A stretch of DNA of 64,000 nucleotides from Sphingobium sp. SYK-6 (GTDB lineage: Bacteria; Pseudomonadota; Alphaproteobacteria; Sphingomonadales; Sphingomonadaceae): the NCBI RefSeq assembly GCF_000283515.1, contig NC_015976.1, forward strand, positions 2,108,001-2,172,000. Reading direction: 5' to 3'. Positions 8,221-17,215 of this stretch are shown piece by piece. The notes beneath the pieces are model-generated. The model was not told the DNA's origin and searched no databases. It worked only from the letters and a program-made list of their open reading frames with translations. The translations under genes and the position numbers were made by a program. The first letter of the stretch is position 1. Every line of letters starts with the position of its first letter.

Positions 8221-8841
8221 CGTCTTGACCTTTCGAATGTCGCTCGAAATCCATTTCCCGGCGACACCCTCCCCGGTCCTTCTCTCCTCTCTGTCCCGCC
8301 CTCTCACCGCGCGCCGCGCGCCCATGGGACAGTGCTCCGCCTGCCTCCCGCACGACGCCGCCCCGCCTGCCCCACGCGCAACGCCGCGGCCCGCCCACAA
8401 CTCTGCGCGACCACCGCGGCATGGCGCGGAGCCGGGGTGGAAGGTGCGGGGCCGAAGAAAGGTTGGGGAGCGAGGCTGGAGGCGCGGCGGTAGCCGCGCT
8501 GGCGCTACGCCGGCGGGAGTAGCGGTAGCGGCGGGGGCTGCATGATCAGGCGGTTCCTGCAGCCAGAACCAACGGGTCCATGCAGGGCGGCACCGGCCGG
8601 TGCGTTTCCGGTAGCGGGACCCATCAGGGGATGGTGCGGGCCGCACGGCGGGATCGCCGGACACTTCGCTTCCCTCGGGGATAGCTTATGGCACACACAG
8701 CAAAGCGCATGGATCGCGATTGACTACGAAGCGGCGGACGACGCCTTTGTGCTGACTGCACTGATCGTTTCAGCCAACGTCCGTGATGGGTGCCAAGGTC
8801 GCTGGCACCAGGTATGTTCCATGCCCGGCGGGAGCCAGGGA
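8221..8841. other. Gene-free control-like region upstream of DUF736
   Basis: I see no supported gene in these 621 bases. The part next to DUF736 (8267-8308) is almost pure C/T on the plus strand, followed by G-rich sequence from about 8430 to 8540, giving strong local strand asymmetry. This may hold the promoter and leader of the DUF736 gene. Confidence 0.4.
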
Positions 8842-9792
8842 TCAAGCTGTCCGGGGGAGGTCATCCGGATCATTGGCGGGCGGGGGAGCACAGGCTCGCC
8901 CGGCATTGAAACGCTCGATCCATGTGCTGATATGGGATCGTTGCTCGATCGGAACAGCAGCGGCCGCACGCTGGAATTCAAGAAGATCGAGAGGCGAGTT
9001 GGCGATGATCTCATCGATCTCGCCGGGATCGAGTAACCCTTCGGCACGGATGAACGCGGTCATCGAACCAGGACGTTTTTTCGTCGATTTGCGCCATAGC
9101 CCTTCAACGGTTCGAAGCCTCGGCGCGGCGCGCGCTTCAAGCAGGACGATGAGGCGCAATTCCTCGCGAGGCAGTGCGCGGACCTCTGAAACCTGCATTG
9201 CCGTGCAGAAGCAACATGAACTTTTACAAAAGCTTGGCAAGCCAGCATCTGCGATGATGTGTTCACAATCCTCGCGCGTGAGACCCCATTCCCGAAGTGG
9301 GTACCTGTACTCATAGAGATCTGAAACATGCCCTTCGCGATGAGCATAGCGCTGGTTGTCCCGGGCGGAGCAGTCGTAGCCGATCAGGCGGACAACCTTG
9401 CGTCCATTCGCCCAGGCGTGCTGCGCCGGAGGCCATGCCTTGACCCACTTATCCTGCGGTGAAATTTTATGCCGGGCCGAACAGCTGTGCTGCCCGAAGG
9501 CAATCGACGGCAATGTGCCGTTCGTCAGGCACGCATCGAGCAGCGAGGTGTAGGGTGGCCAATGCTTGAAGAACCGGGCCTGATATTCGACGATCTCGTT
9601 GGGAACACCATGATCGTCCATCCACTGGCGGAAGACAGGGATAAGCCGCCTCGTGTGTGGCTGCTCGGGCATGGCTGCCAGCAACGTCATGTCCGGGATT
9701 TCGCCGCGGCGGACCAGCTCGATGATCATCGCGGTCGAATTGATGCCCGCACCCCATGCCGCGACGACGGGCGCACGACTGCCCGCGCTCAT
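8842..9792 (-). CDS. PP-loop (PAPS reductase-like / adenine nucleotide alpha hydrolase) protein, 316 aa
   Basis: The N-terminus has AWGAGINSTAMI, a variant of the SGGxDS pyrophosphate loop, followed by the strand-helix pattern of the PAPS-reductase/adenine nucleotide alpha hydrolase fold. A cysteine cluster (FCKSSCCFCTA, around residues 190-200) could hold a metal or act in thiol chemistry. Such genes are common in phages and plasmids with unknown substrates, some near nucleic-acid modification genes. The start overlaps the upstream stop in an ATGA arrangement, so it is coupled to the small gene at 9789-9995. Confidence 0.7.
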   Translation of the reverse strand: MSAGSRAPVVAAWGAGINSTAMIIELVRRGEIPDMTLLAAMPEQPHTRRLIPVFRQWMDDHGVPNEIVEYQARFFKHWPPYTSLLDACLTNGTLPSIAFGQHSCSARHKISPQDKWVKAWPPAQHAWANGRKVVRLIGYDCSARDNQRYAHREGHVSDLYEYRYPLREWGLTREDCEHIIADAGLPSFCKSSCCFCTAMQVSEVRALPREELRLIVLLEARAAPRLRTVEGLWRKSTKKRPGSMTAFIRAEGLLDPGEIDEIIANSPLDLLEFQRAAAAVPIEQRSHISTWIERFNAGRACAPPPANDPDDLPRTA

Positions 9793-9995
9793 GCGACCAT
9801 CGCCAGCCAGCGGTCCGGCCAGGCCGGCGGCCTCGTCGTCACCCGATAGGCCTGGAGGGGCAGGATCCCGCGTACGACATAATGCGGGACGCCTTTGTCA
9901 CGTCGAAGGATAAGGGCGATTTTGTACGCATTGTCGAAAGAGGAGAGTTTCTGCCTCAATGGCGAGAAACCGTTGCTTTGGTCTGGCGGGGACAT
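9789..9995 (-). CDS. Hypothetical small protein, 68 aa
   Basis: ATG 9995 has GGAGG 5 bases upstream, and the stop overlaps the next start by 4 bases (ATGA), both signs of a real coupled gene. The product has the segment HYVVRGILPLQAYRVTTRPP and ends WPDRWLAMVA. I do not recognise the family. Translational coupling suggests it works with the PP-loop protein. Confidence 0.6.
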   Translation of the reverse strand: MSPPDQSNGFSPLRQKLSSFDNAYKIALILRRDKGVPHYVVRGILPLQAYRVTTRPPAWPDRWLAMVA

Positions 9996-10173
9996 GGAGC
10001 CTCCAGTGGGATAGGCGGAAAATCTGGCCGCGATCGACAGATCGTCAGCAGCGGCCGCAGTATTTCGAGCGGTACGGCGACGGGGATTGGCGACGTGGTC
10101 GCGTAGATCATCAGCCTGAACGGCTCGGAGAGCCTAAAACGCGATCTCTTGGGGATCGTGCGGGCTTCGTCGC

Positions 10174-10377
10174 TCAGTCCGCATTGCGCAGGATGCCGGG
10201 CGACGGGCTTCGGGCATAATGGACGCCCGCTAGCTCGAAACTCTCGGCCGTTTCGCCACGGGCACAATAGTCGATGCAATCCTCGCAAAGGCCATAGCCG
10301 GTATCGCGATTCCAGTGCTGCTCGAAATGGCCGGCATATTGACCGCAACAGCAACAGGTTTTCCAGGCAGATGGCAT
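10174..10377 (-). CDS. Small zinc-ribbon-like protein, 67 aa
   Basis: Two cysteine pairs (TCCCCGQY near residue 8 and LCEDCIDYC near residue 32) suggest a zinc ribbon. ATG 10377 is chosen because GGAGGA lies just upstream; ATG 10389 is in frame but has no ribosome site. The family is unknown. It lies in a set of small minus-strand genes between the PP-loop gene and the Myb-repeat gene. Confidence 0.55.
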   Translation of the reverse strand: MPSAWKTCCCCGQYAGHFEQHWNRDTGYGLCEDCIDYCARGETAESFELAGVHYARSPSPGILRNAD

Positions 10378-10413
10378 GGTGTCCTCCATCCGGTTGACGG
10401 TGGGTGTCGAGGA

Positions 10414-10716
10414 TCAGGGTTGTGAGCAGCAGCGCGGAGTGCCGCTATTGCTTTCCAGAACTTCCGCTTGCGCCAGTCGCCATTCGGCCATGGCGGCGTC
10501 TTCGCGCTTCTGGAAGATGGGGCGTTCCTCGAAGGGGCGCGGATCGCAAACGATGCGCCATTTGCCGTCGGGATAGTTTCGGGAGACACAACCGATCGCA
10601 CCATTTGGGTAGCGGACGCCGTGAACATACCAGCCGCCATGTCTCCAGCGGGAATAGGTAAATTCGGGCCTTGTGGATGGTGACGCGGAAGGGCCGCGAT
10701 GGTTAGACGATGACAT
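10414..10716 (-). CDS. Hypothetical protein, 100 aa
   Basis: ATG 10716 follows GGAGGTCATC. The middle of the protein has an aromatic, beta-like pattern (YSRWRHGGWYVHGVRYPNGA, then GKWRIVCDPRPFEERPIF), followed by a short charged helix. I do not recognise it. It starts 24 bases after the Myb-repeat gene and is probably in the same operon. Confidence 0.6.
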   Translation of the reverse strand: MSSSNHRGPSASPSTRPEFTYSRWRHGGWYVHGVRYPNGAIGCVSRNYPDGKWRIVCDPRPFEERPIFQKREDAAMAEWRLAQAEVLESNSGTPRCCSQP

Positions 10717-10740
10717 GATGACCTCCGTGCTGGAACAGGA

Positions 10741-12039
10741 TCAGGCAGCGAGCGGAAGGTCGACATCGACCGCGTCCGCGGAATCGAGCGCGAGCAGGCT
10801 CCGAAGCGTGATGGGAATGCGATTTGCCCGCCGGGTCTTCGGGCCTCGGACAGGCCTTGCAGGATCGTTGAACCGACAGCCGATACGCGCGGCATGCTTG
10901 CCGATGACGGCGGGATCGCGGCCCAGCGCCTGGGCGACATCGACCATCGAGACGCCATATGTCCAGGCATTGCGGATTGCCCTGTCCTCGTCGGCGCTGA
11001 ACGCGCGCATAAAACCGTGGGTAAGGCCCATCCGGTTGGCATGGTAGAGAACGGCGCGCACCCCGCGGCCAATCTGGTCGGCGATCTGCCGTGTCGGAAT
11101 CTTGCCATAGTCCGCCCGCAACCGGGCTTCTTCCTCGGCTGTCCAGACGGGCCCTTGCCGAAAGCCGTCGCGATGGACATGGGTGCCGCGCAAGCCCAGC
11201 GCTTCGACCCGCCATCGGATCGAGTGCGGCGTGCGCCCAAGACGTTCGCGCAGCGGCGTCAGGCTCGCGCCGGTCGTATAGGCGTGACGCAGCAGATCGT
11301 CTTCCTCAGCAATCCATGGACGTCCCCAGCCCCGACCATAGCCCAATTTGCGCAGGCGTTGCCCGAGGCTGCGACCGTTGCGGGCCGGAAAGCCTTCAGC
11401 AGTCAGAAGCTGCGCAATGGCGACATAGCGTGCACCGGTCGATGCAAGTTCGAGCGCACGGGTCATTTCCGCGTCGCTCCAGTCGTCGGGCTGGCAGGCA
11501 TGGCGCAGGCCCAATGTCGATGCGCGGGAAATGATGCCGGTGAACGGGCGGCCGATCAGGCTCGCGATCTGGGCGACAGGAACGCCCTTGTCGTAGCCGG
11601 CGCGAAGTTGCGCATCTTCCCAGCCACTATAGGGTGGCGATCCGGGCTCGGACAGGTCCAGCAGCCGTGCGCGTGCATAGAGCGCACTTACACCGCGGCC
11701 GAGCCGGGCGGCCAGCGTTGCCGTGGGTTCGTGCGCATAGCAGCGTGCCATCTCCTCGTCGTCCCAATCCGTCCAGGACCGCCGCGAATTGCGGCGCAGG
11801 CCAAGATCATGGATACGCGTGGCGACACCTGCCCGGGGCCTGCCGAGCATGGCCGCGATCTCGTCGATCGTGTGATCTTCGGCGAATGCGGCCCGCAGGC
11901 GGTTTGTCTCATCGGGGAGCCATGCGTCCGCACGGAAGGCCAGTTCTGCAAGCGGCGCGGTCGGGACAGCTTCCGCTTCGGGGACAAAGGGGGTCAGTTC
12001 GACGATATCGGCGTCGAGATCGAAGCTTTTATGGGTCAT
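10741..12039 (-). CDS. Protein with seven tandem Myb/SANT-like DNA-binding repeats, 432 aa
   Basis: The whole protein is built from seven repeats of about 45-55 residues. Each has a W or F near the start (WLPDE, WTDWDDEEM, YSGWEDAQL, WSDAEM, WIAEEDDLL, WTAEEEARL, FSADEDRAI), then a helix, then IAxxLGR-type and LGL or IGC-type endings. This resembles Myb/SANT and GcrA-type helix-turn-helix units; the fourth repeat is a longer variant. Single repeats of this sort are common in alphaproteobacteria, and seven in tandem is unusual. The start has GAAGGAA upstream, and the gene lies 12 bases after the HerA-like ATPase gene, so both are in one operon. Predicted to bind DNA over a long footprint. Confidence 0.7.
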   Translation of the reverse strand: MTHKSFDLDADIVELTPFVPEAEAVPTAPLAELAFRADAWLPDETNRLRAAFAEDHTIDEIAAMLGRPRAGVATRIHDLGLRRNSRRSWTDWDDEEMARCYAHEPTATLAARLGRGVSALYARARLLDLSEPGSPPYSGWEDAQLRAGYDKGVPVAQIASLIGRPFTGIISRASTLGLRHACQPDDWSDAEMTRALELASTGARYVAIAQLLTAEGFPARNGRSLGQRLRKLGYGRGWGRPWIAEEDDLLRHAYTTGASLTPLRERLGRTPHSIRWRVEALGLRGTHVHRDGFRQGPVWTAEEEARLRADYGKIPTRQIADQIGRGVRAVLYHANRMGLTHGFMRAFSADEDRAIRNAWTYGVSMVDVAQALGRDPAVIGKHAARIGCRFNDPARPVRGPKTRRANRIPITLRSLLALDSADAVDVDLPLAA

Positions 12040-12051
12040 GATGCGCTTCCT

Positions 12052-13254
12052 TCAGACCAGACCGACGACGGGCGTATCGACGACGCGCAGGCGCAACCGG
12101 GCCGACAGACGCGCAATACGCGTATCCCCGCGCGGCATCGTATCGGACGCGCCGATGGCAGCGAGCAGATCCAGTCCGGCGTCGACATCATTGGCGGCAA
12201 GCGCAAGATGGCGCGCAAGATCGTCGGACGTGGTGGCATTAGGTGCAATGTTGCCCAGGGCACCGACAATGCGTGCGGCGGCGGGAGCGGCAGGGTCGAG
12301 CAGAAAGGCATCGAGCGCGCGCTGCCCCCGCATGGCAGCATGGGTGGTCCTGACCGGCGCAACCTCGCGCAGATTTTCAAGGTCGAGCAAAGTGCGGCTT
12401 TCGTCCGGGCCGAGGTCGGCAGCGGCCACAAGGTCAGGCGTGCGGCCGATATGCGGCGTGATCGTCGGATCGATCTTCGCGAGCACGGGCGTGGCGGACA
12501 GCGCGGGACCGAAGGCGAAGAACTCGCCGGGTGGAAGCAGGCGCAATAGCGCCGCCTGATCGCTGCCGAACCCGAGCAGGTCCGCGGCGCGCGCCACATC
12601 GCGGTCGAAGACGTTGAGGCCGATCAGATGATTATGCAGTTCCGAGACCACCGAACTGGCGAGTTTGGCGAGGCGCTGCGTAGCGATGATTGTGCCGATG
12701 CCGCGTTTGCGCCCCCGGGCGCACATGTCGGTCAGCGTGGCGACGCCTAGGCGGCGGGTTTCCGCATCACGGGCGGACGCTGCCATATGCGGTGCCAGCA
12801 GATGCGCTTCGTCGATGCATACCAGCACCGTGTGCGCCCAATGTTCGCGTTGGGCTGACAGAAGCCCGGCGAAAAAGGCGGCTGCCTTCTCGATGCGGTG
12901 ATCGGGTTCGAGATCGGTGAGATCGAGGTGCAACGCGATCCGGTGCTGGCGCGTGCGCAGCGCAAGTGCAGTGAGACCGTCATTGGCATAGTCGCGCGCG
13001 ACCACGGTGGTAGCGCCGATATGCGCGGCGAGATTGGCAAACTCTCCCTCCGGGTCCACGATGATGGTCGTGAGATAGTCGAAGGCCTCCTCGATGATCC
13101 GGCGCAGCGTCTGGCTCTTGCCCGCGCCCGATGATCCCTGGATCAGGCAGCGGCCCGACATCAGCTTGCCGAGATCCAGTTCGAGGGGACCGGTCGAGCA
13201 CTGGCCGAGCGGGACGCGGGCGTCACGGGTGAAATTGCTGATGGGAATGTTCAT
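12052..13254 (-). CDS. HerA-like DNA-translocase ATPase, 400 aa
   Basis: Walker A GSSGAGKS lies at residues 40-47, and Walker B with the catalytic acid (VLVCIDEAH) at 143-151. A conserved basic loop follows (CARGRKRGIGTIIATQRLAKL, sensor-like). This fits the HerA/FtsK-related P-loop translocases. It lacks an obvious HAS-barrel domain and carries an alpha-helical C-terminal region of about 150 residues instead. HerA proteins are hexameric and often partner a nuclease; no nuclease is visible next to it. Its downstream partner is the Myb-repeat protein, so a joint DNA-processing or segregation role is likely (inference). Confidence 0.75.
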   Translation of the reverse strand: MNIPISNFTRDARVPLGQCSTGPLELDLGKLMSGRCLIQGSSGAGKSQTLRRIIEEAFDYLTTIIVDPEGEFANLAAHIGATTVVARDYANDGLTALALRTRQHRIALHLDLTDLEPDHRIEKAAAFFAGLLSAQREHWAHTVLVCIDEAHLLAPHMAASARDAETRRLGVATLTDMCARGRKRGIGTIIATQRLAKLASSVVSELHNHLIGLNVFDRDVARAADLLGFGSDQAALLRLLPPGEFFAFGPALSATPVLAKIDPTITPHIGRTPDLVAAADLGPDESRTLLDLENLREVAPVRTTHAAMRGQRALDAFLLDPAAPAAARIVGALGNIAPNATTSDDLARHLALAANDVDAGLDLLAAIGASDTMPRGDTRIARLSARLRLRVVDTPVVGLV

Positions 13255-13316
13255 CGGACATACTCCTTGACCGGCCGCCAGAAGGCGGTCGTTCGCGTTG
13301 AATGTGGAGGGGGAAT

Positions 13317-14159
13317 TCAGGCGGCGATCGCTGCCGGAAGAATGATGGGTCCAGCATTGCGCCAGTCATGACCGGCCGCTTCCAGGGCATCGGTCACGAC
13401 AGCGAACTGGCGATCGCCGTCATCGTGAAGGATTCCCAGCGCGCAAGGGTCGGCCATCACCTGGCTGAACAGACCGGCTCGATAGGCGTCGAAATCCTGC
13501 CCTGCCCCGAACGGTTCTTCGCAGGTAATCCAGAGCGACGCCTCAATCTCCCGGATCAGGGCAGCTGCGCGGTCGAGCTTGGGATCGTGGAACAGCGAGC
13601 GGCGGCGCAGCAGAAGCTCGGATGCCCAGCGAGGCCCTTCGGGCTGATCGATTTGCCACGCGGCGGCCTGCCAGCCCTTTTGTGACAGCGTATCGGGCGG
13701 GAGGAACGCGAATATATCGTTGAGCCAGCGCATCTGGTGCATGCAATGGATGCGCGCACCGATGGCGTCGCGCCGATCCAGCGCATCGGGATGCTCGGCC
13801 TCGAGCGCCGCTTCCAGTTCGGCGGGCGTCAGCGCGATGAAGCAGGCACGCTGATCCGGATCGGGAACGGCGCGGGACGCATAAAGTTTAGCCCGCGTGA
13901 CTGGCGCGGATGCGTATGGCGGAAGTTCGACAAAGGCGGGCGCTACCGCGTGCCAGAGCGCATCAGGATAGTCGTCCAGGGCGACGACATGTTTGAGCGT
14001 GTCGCTGTCGTCAGCGTCGATAAGGTTGAGCCGCGCGCCGCCACGGATCGATGCAATGGATGCGGGATCGAAAAGGGCGACCTGCAAGGCCGAGCGTTCG
14101 AGGCTGCTGAGCGCGACATGGGTGACAGGATGGTCAATGGAACCCGATGGCAAGGTCAT
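13317..14159 (-). CDS. Hypothetical protein, 280 aa
   Basis: I do not recognise the family. The protein is soluble and rich in alanine and acidic residues, with an MHQMRWLNDIFAFLPPD segment in the middle. The start overlaps the stop of the upstream gene (14156) in an ATGA arrangement, so translation is coupled. It ends 62 bases before the HerA-like gene, in the same direction. Confidence 0.65.
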   Translation of the reverse strand: MTLPSGSIDHPVTHVALSSLERSALQVALFDPASIASIRGGARLNLIDADDSDTLKHVVALDDYPDALWHAVAPAFVELPPYASAPVTRAKLYASRAVPDPDQRACFIALTPAELEAALEAEHPDALDRRDAIGARIHCMHQMRWLNDIFAFLPPDTLSQKGWQAAAWQIDQPEGPRWASELLLRRRSLFHDPKLDRAAALIREIEASLWITCEEPFGAGQDFDAYRAGLFSQVMADPCALGILHDDGDRQFAVVTDALEAAGHDWRNAGPIILPAAIAA

Positions 14160-14725
14160 GCTGCCATCTCCATGGTTTCAAGGATCTCCACGACCAGTGT
14201 CGTGTCGTTCTCGCAGGCTTCGCAAAAGGCTGCGTCGAACACCGAGCCGAGCACCCAGTCCTGTGCGTGATCGTCCCAGCAGGCCCAAGCGTCGCGCATT
14301 ACATCAGTGCTGCCGCAAGAGGCGCAGCGCACGGTGGTACCGGCCACAGGGCTTGCGGTGGCAACCGGTTCGGCCAGGTCGCCGGATTCCTTCGCCACTA
14401 TTTCCGTTTCTTCGGGAAAGACCGGAAATCGATCGCAGGGCGGTTCGTCGCGGTCGAAGCTGATCCAGGTGGCGCCGGTCTTGCGGGCGTGGGTCAGCAG
14501 AGCCCAGATCTCAGGGGAAAGCGTGTCGGGGCGCTCGGGCCAGTCATCGAGGAGACCAAGATGGATCCAGTAGCCATACTGGTGTGGCTCGATGGACAAT
14601 ATGGGATGGTCGATGATGATCCGGCCGCTGTGTATGTGTGCTGCCAGGATCAACGCTTCGATGGTGTTACGCTCGGCGAGGGGAAGATGCACCGTCGAGC
14701 AGGCGCAGACGGGGAAGCGGCGCAT
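14156..14725 (-). CDS. DUF5983-like protein with C-terminal zinc ribbon, 189 aa
   Basis: ATG 14725 has AAGGAG upstream. The N-terminal domain (CSTVHLPL, then ILSIEPHQYGYWIHLGLL, then LTHARKTGATWISFDRDEPP) has the pattern of the DUF5983 domain at the end of the 17216-18298 protein: STxHL, a YGxW/F core and an xFDxD ending. The C-terminal part has two CxxC pairs (CASCGSTDVM and FCEACENDT), predicted to bind zinc. Its function is unknown. It is coupled to the next gene by a 4-base overlap. Confidence 0.6.
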   Translation of the reverse strand: MRRFPVCACSTVHLPLAERNTIEALILAAHIHSGRIIIDHPILSIEPHQYGYWIHLGLLDDWPERPDTLSPEIWALLTHARKTGATWISFDRDEPPCDRFPVFPEETEIVAKESGDLAEPVATASPVAGTTVRCASCGSTDVMRDAWACWDDHAQDWVLGSVFDAAFCEACENDTTLVVEILETMEMAA

Positions 14726-14791
14726 GGCCCGTCTCCTTCATGAAGTTGAGAATTTGAAAAGTGTGAGCGCCGGGCGCCCTGCGGTGGATTT

Positions 14792-16459
14792 TTAGCTCGG
14801 AATGAAGTCGACGGTGATGCCGCCGCGCTCCGCCTGGATGACGATCTTGCGATCCTGCGGTATCAACCAGGTGAGATGATCCCGTGCGCTCATGTCGATG
14901 GCCTGAAGGATGGCTGCATCTTCTCCGAGAAGGATCCTGGTTGCCTCCTGGCGGGCATCACGCTCGAAGGCGCGTGACTGGGTTTCCCAGCTATCGTTGT
15001 CGCCATCGTCGATCGAACAGAATAATGTCGCGTAGATCAGCTGTCCCAAACGGTCTGGTGTGATGTCGCTGTCGCGCGTCACAAGGATGGTGGCCGCTTC
15101 GATGTCCCAACCGTTGTTGTCGCAAACAAGAGCCGGGATATTGATTGAATGCATGTATTGTGGTGCGTTTTCGCGTCCGGACTGAGCGACTGTCAGTTCG
15201 AGGACGATCCTGTCGACAAGGCCCGAAGGCAGATCAGCGGGAAGATGGTTGTTGTCATCATAGCGATATGCAGCGCCATCGTGGTGGATTTGAAAGGAAA
15301 CATGCACGATGATCGGAAGCTGGTCGTACCAGGCATAGCCTTCCAGCAGGCGTTCCTCCTCGACAAGCTGAAAATACTGAAGCGGTGTCTGGCGCCGGGC
15401 GAGTCCGATCGGCTGCGCGAGGTCGGGCTGCAGAAAGGGGACGATCAGCATGGTGCCTTCGGAAGCGAACCTGGTGCGGATGCGCCCATGATGGTCATCC
15501 GCGGTCTGTGGATGCCAGGGCGACAACGATGATCGCGACTCAGGCAGTGCCACACCCAGTTCTTGAGCCCGCTCCCAGGCGGCAAAGGGGAGGCGATGAT
15601 CGGGCCGGGCGGCGATGGCTTTGTATATAGCTCGTTCCGCAGCGTCACGAAGGGCCTTCATCGCCCCGTTTTCGATCACCTCCTTGCGGGCGGGCAGCAC
15701 CAGATGGACATCCGGCGCATCGACAATATCGATCCGGACGGTCCAGCGGGCGCTGCTGTCCTTGAGTTCAAGAGTGGTGGGCAGGGAGCATTTGACGCGC
15801 AAACCGTGAAAATTGATGCGGCGACCATCCTGCCAGTCAGGGTCGAGATCATAAACACCGATACGGCAGCCGCAGGCGTCTTCGACCAGCAGCGCACCCT
15901 TGAGGAAATCCTCGCGCGGCTGCAGCACCCCGTTCATCGTGATCGGCAGGGGAAAGTGGAGGGCGATATCTGCGACAATGCTGTGCAATCCAAAATGCCA
16001 GTCACCAGGCATTTCGATCGAGATCAGCGTGCCCCAGCCAATCGTGCCCTGCTCAAGCGGAAGCGGTGCGCCGCTGTCCCATGCATGGGCCGGGATGCGG
16101 ACTTTCCAGGCCGTGCCGGCTGATGGCGAGAAGGACTGGATTTCGACCGTGCGGCCGGCAAGGCTGAACATGCCCATTCCGGCGGGATCTTCGGACCGCG
16201 CGATATCATGATGCCAGCCCGAATGTCCCAACATCAGCAGGGCAGCCGGATCGTCGATGCCGCAACCATCATCGCGGATATGGAGGCAGAAACGGCCTTC
16301 CTGCTGTGTGAGATCGATGGCGATGCGCGTGGCGCCGGCGCGCCTCGCATTCTGGCACATTTCGTGGAGGCAGTCCCGGCTGTCGCCTGAGAAGAGACGC
16401 GACGCGCGGCGGATCGCGTCCTGGCTGACGGCCGTCTGGATGGTGGCGGGAAGAGGCAT
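14792..16459 (-). CDS. GHKL-fold (HSP90/histidine-kinase-like) ATPase, 555 aa
   Basis: The N-terminal domain has the N box LHEMCQNARRAGAT (Glu33 and Asn37), the G1 box DDGCGI (63-68) and a G2-like region around GMGMFSLAGR. This is an ATP-binding Bergerat fold related to HSP90, MutL and histidine kinases. No His-phosphotransfer or transmembrane segment is visible, so it is not an ordinary sensor kinase. The remaining 350 residues are unassigned. ATG 16459 is preferred to 16465 because GGAG then has normal spacing. Standalone GHKL ATPases occur in several defence and plasmid modules; a role here is not established. Confidence 0.75.
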   Translation of the reverse strand: MPLPATIQTAVSQDAIRRASRLFSGDSRDCLHEMCQNARRAGATRIAIDLTQQEGRFCLHIRDDGCGIDDPAALLMLGHSGWHHDIARSEDPAGMGMFSLAGRTVEIQSFSPSAGTAWKVRIPAHAWDSGAPLPLEQGTIGWGTLISIEMPGDWHFGLHSIVADIALHFPLPITMNGVLQPREDFLKGALLVEDACGCRIGVYDLDPDWQDGRRINFHGLRVKCSLPTTLELKDSSARWTVRIDIVDAPDVHLVLPARKEVIENGAMKALRDAAERAIYKAIAARPDHRLPFAAWERAQELGVALPESRSSLSPWHPQTADDHHGRIRTRFASEGTMLIVPFLQPDLAQPIGLARRQTPLQYFQLVEEERLLEGYAWYDQLPIIVHVSFQIHHDGAAYRYDDNNHLPADLPSGLVDRIVLELTVAQSGRENAPQYMHSINIPALVCDNNGWDIEAATILVTRDSDITPDRLGQLIYATLFCSIDDGDNDSWETQSRAFERDARQEATRILLGEDAAILQAIDMSARDHLTWLIPQDRKIVIQAERGGITVDFIPS

Positions 16460-16593
16460 GATCATCTCCGGTCTCGACGACGGACCGTCTGTCCGCCCCC
16501 CTTGCGCCGCCCCCTCCCCTTTCATCCCGGATTGCAGATGCCAGGTGGGCAAGACGGTTGCCGCCGGGATGACCGTCCTGCAAAAAGAGGGTG

Positions 16594-16758
16594 ATGAAGC
16601 ATTCAAACGATGTGAAACTGCGAGACTTTCTGCGGCGCTTGCCCGACTGGATGCGAAAGGATCTGGCCTCGAGCGATGCGACAAGGCGGGAGCGCGCGGA
16701 AGATGCCCTCCATGCGATGTTGCTGCCGTTGCTGGTGAGTGGTGCCGATGGCCCCTGA
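16594..16758 (+). CDS. Candidate small protein, 54 aa
   Basis: A short open frame on the plus strand, between two minus-strand genes. It encodes a basic, helical product (KLRDFLRRLPDWMRKDLASS is its core) with a hydrophobic end (AMLLPLLVSG). AGAGG precedes a GTG-ATG pair. It fills most of an otherwise empty gap and does not overlap another gene. I do not recognise it; composition and spacing make it plausible but unproven. Confidence 0.45.
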   Translation: MKHSNDVKLRDFLRRLPDWMRKDLASSDATRRERAEDALHAMLLPLLVSGADGP

Positions 16759-16778
16759 CGCGGCCGAGTGGGGATGCG

Positions 16779-17189
16779 CTAGCGGGCAGCATGATCGTCG
16801 GCGAGGAAAGTCGACCAATCCCCATATAAGGTGCCGCCATATTCGATGAGATCGTCGATCACGTTGAATTGCCAGTCGCAAACCGGTCCGTGAGAGTTGC
16901 TGACTCCACTGGCGCGCCACTGTGCCATGACGTCAGGGAAGAAGCGTTCCATGACGTCCGGGGTCGCGGCGAATTTCAGATGACACATATAGGTCACATG
17001 GATCGAGGCGAGCGGTCCGATCACGGGGCCATCGCTGCCCCAGTCCTCCATCTGCTCGTCGGGCGTGGCGCGGCCATGGTATGGACGCAGATAAAGCTTG
17101 CCCGGTTCCAGTGGTAGCGTGGGGAGCGTCGGCGGTGTCTGCGCATTGTCCGAACGGCAGGGAGCCGCAGGGCGCTCAAGCGTTCCCAT
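16779..17189 (-). CDS. Hypothetical protein, 136 aa
   Basis: ATG 17189 has AAAGGAA upstream and is preferred. A GTG at 17219 overlapping the upstream stop is also possible and would add ten residues. The middle part is rich in aromatic residues (LYLRPYHGRATPDEQMEDWG, ASIHVTYMCHLKF). I do not recognise the family. It lies downstream of the 360-residue DUF5983-containing gene and is probably co-transcribed. Confidence 0.6.
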   Translation of the reverse strand: MGTLERPAAPCRSDNAQTPPTLPTLPLEPGKLYLRPYHGRATPDEQMEDWGSDGPVIGPLASIHVTYMCHLKFAATPDVMERFFPDVMAQWRASGVSNSHGPVCDWQFNVIDDLIEYGGTLYGDWSTFLADDHAAR

Positions 17190-17215
17190 AATCGGGATTC
17201 CTTTCCAATGTGGAA

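Noticed and set aside
8542..9036. A plus-strand frame of 164 codons
   Set aside because: It overlaps the end of the PP-loop gene and has no supporting start or motif.
10894..12549. A 551-codon plus-strand frame
   Set aside because: Shadow of the Myb-repeat and HerA-like genes, low complexity and Gly/Arg rich.
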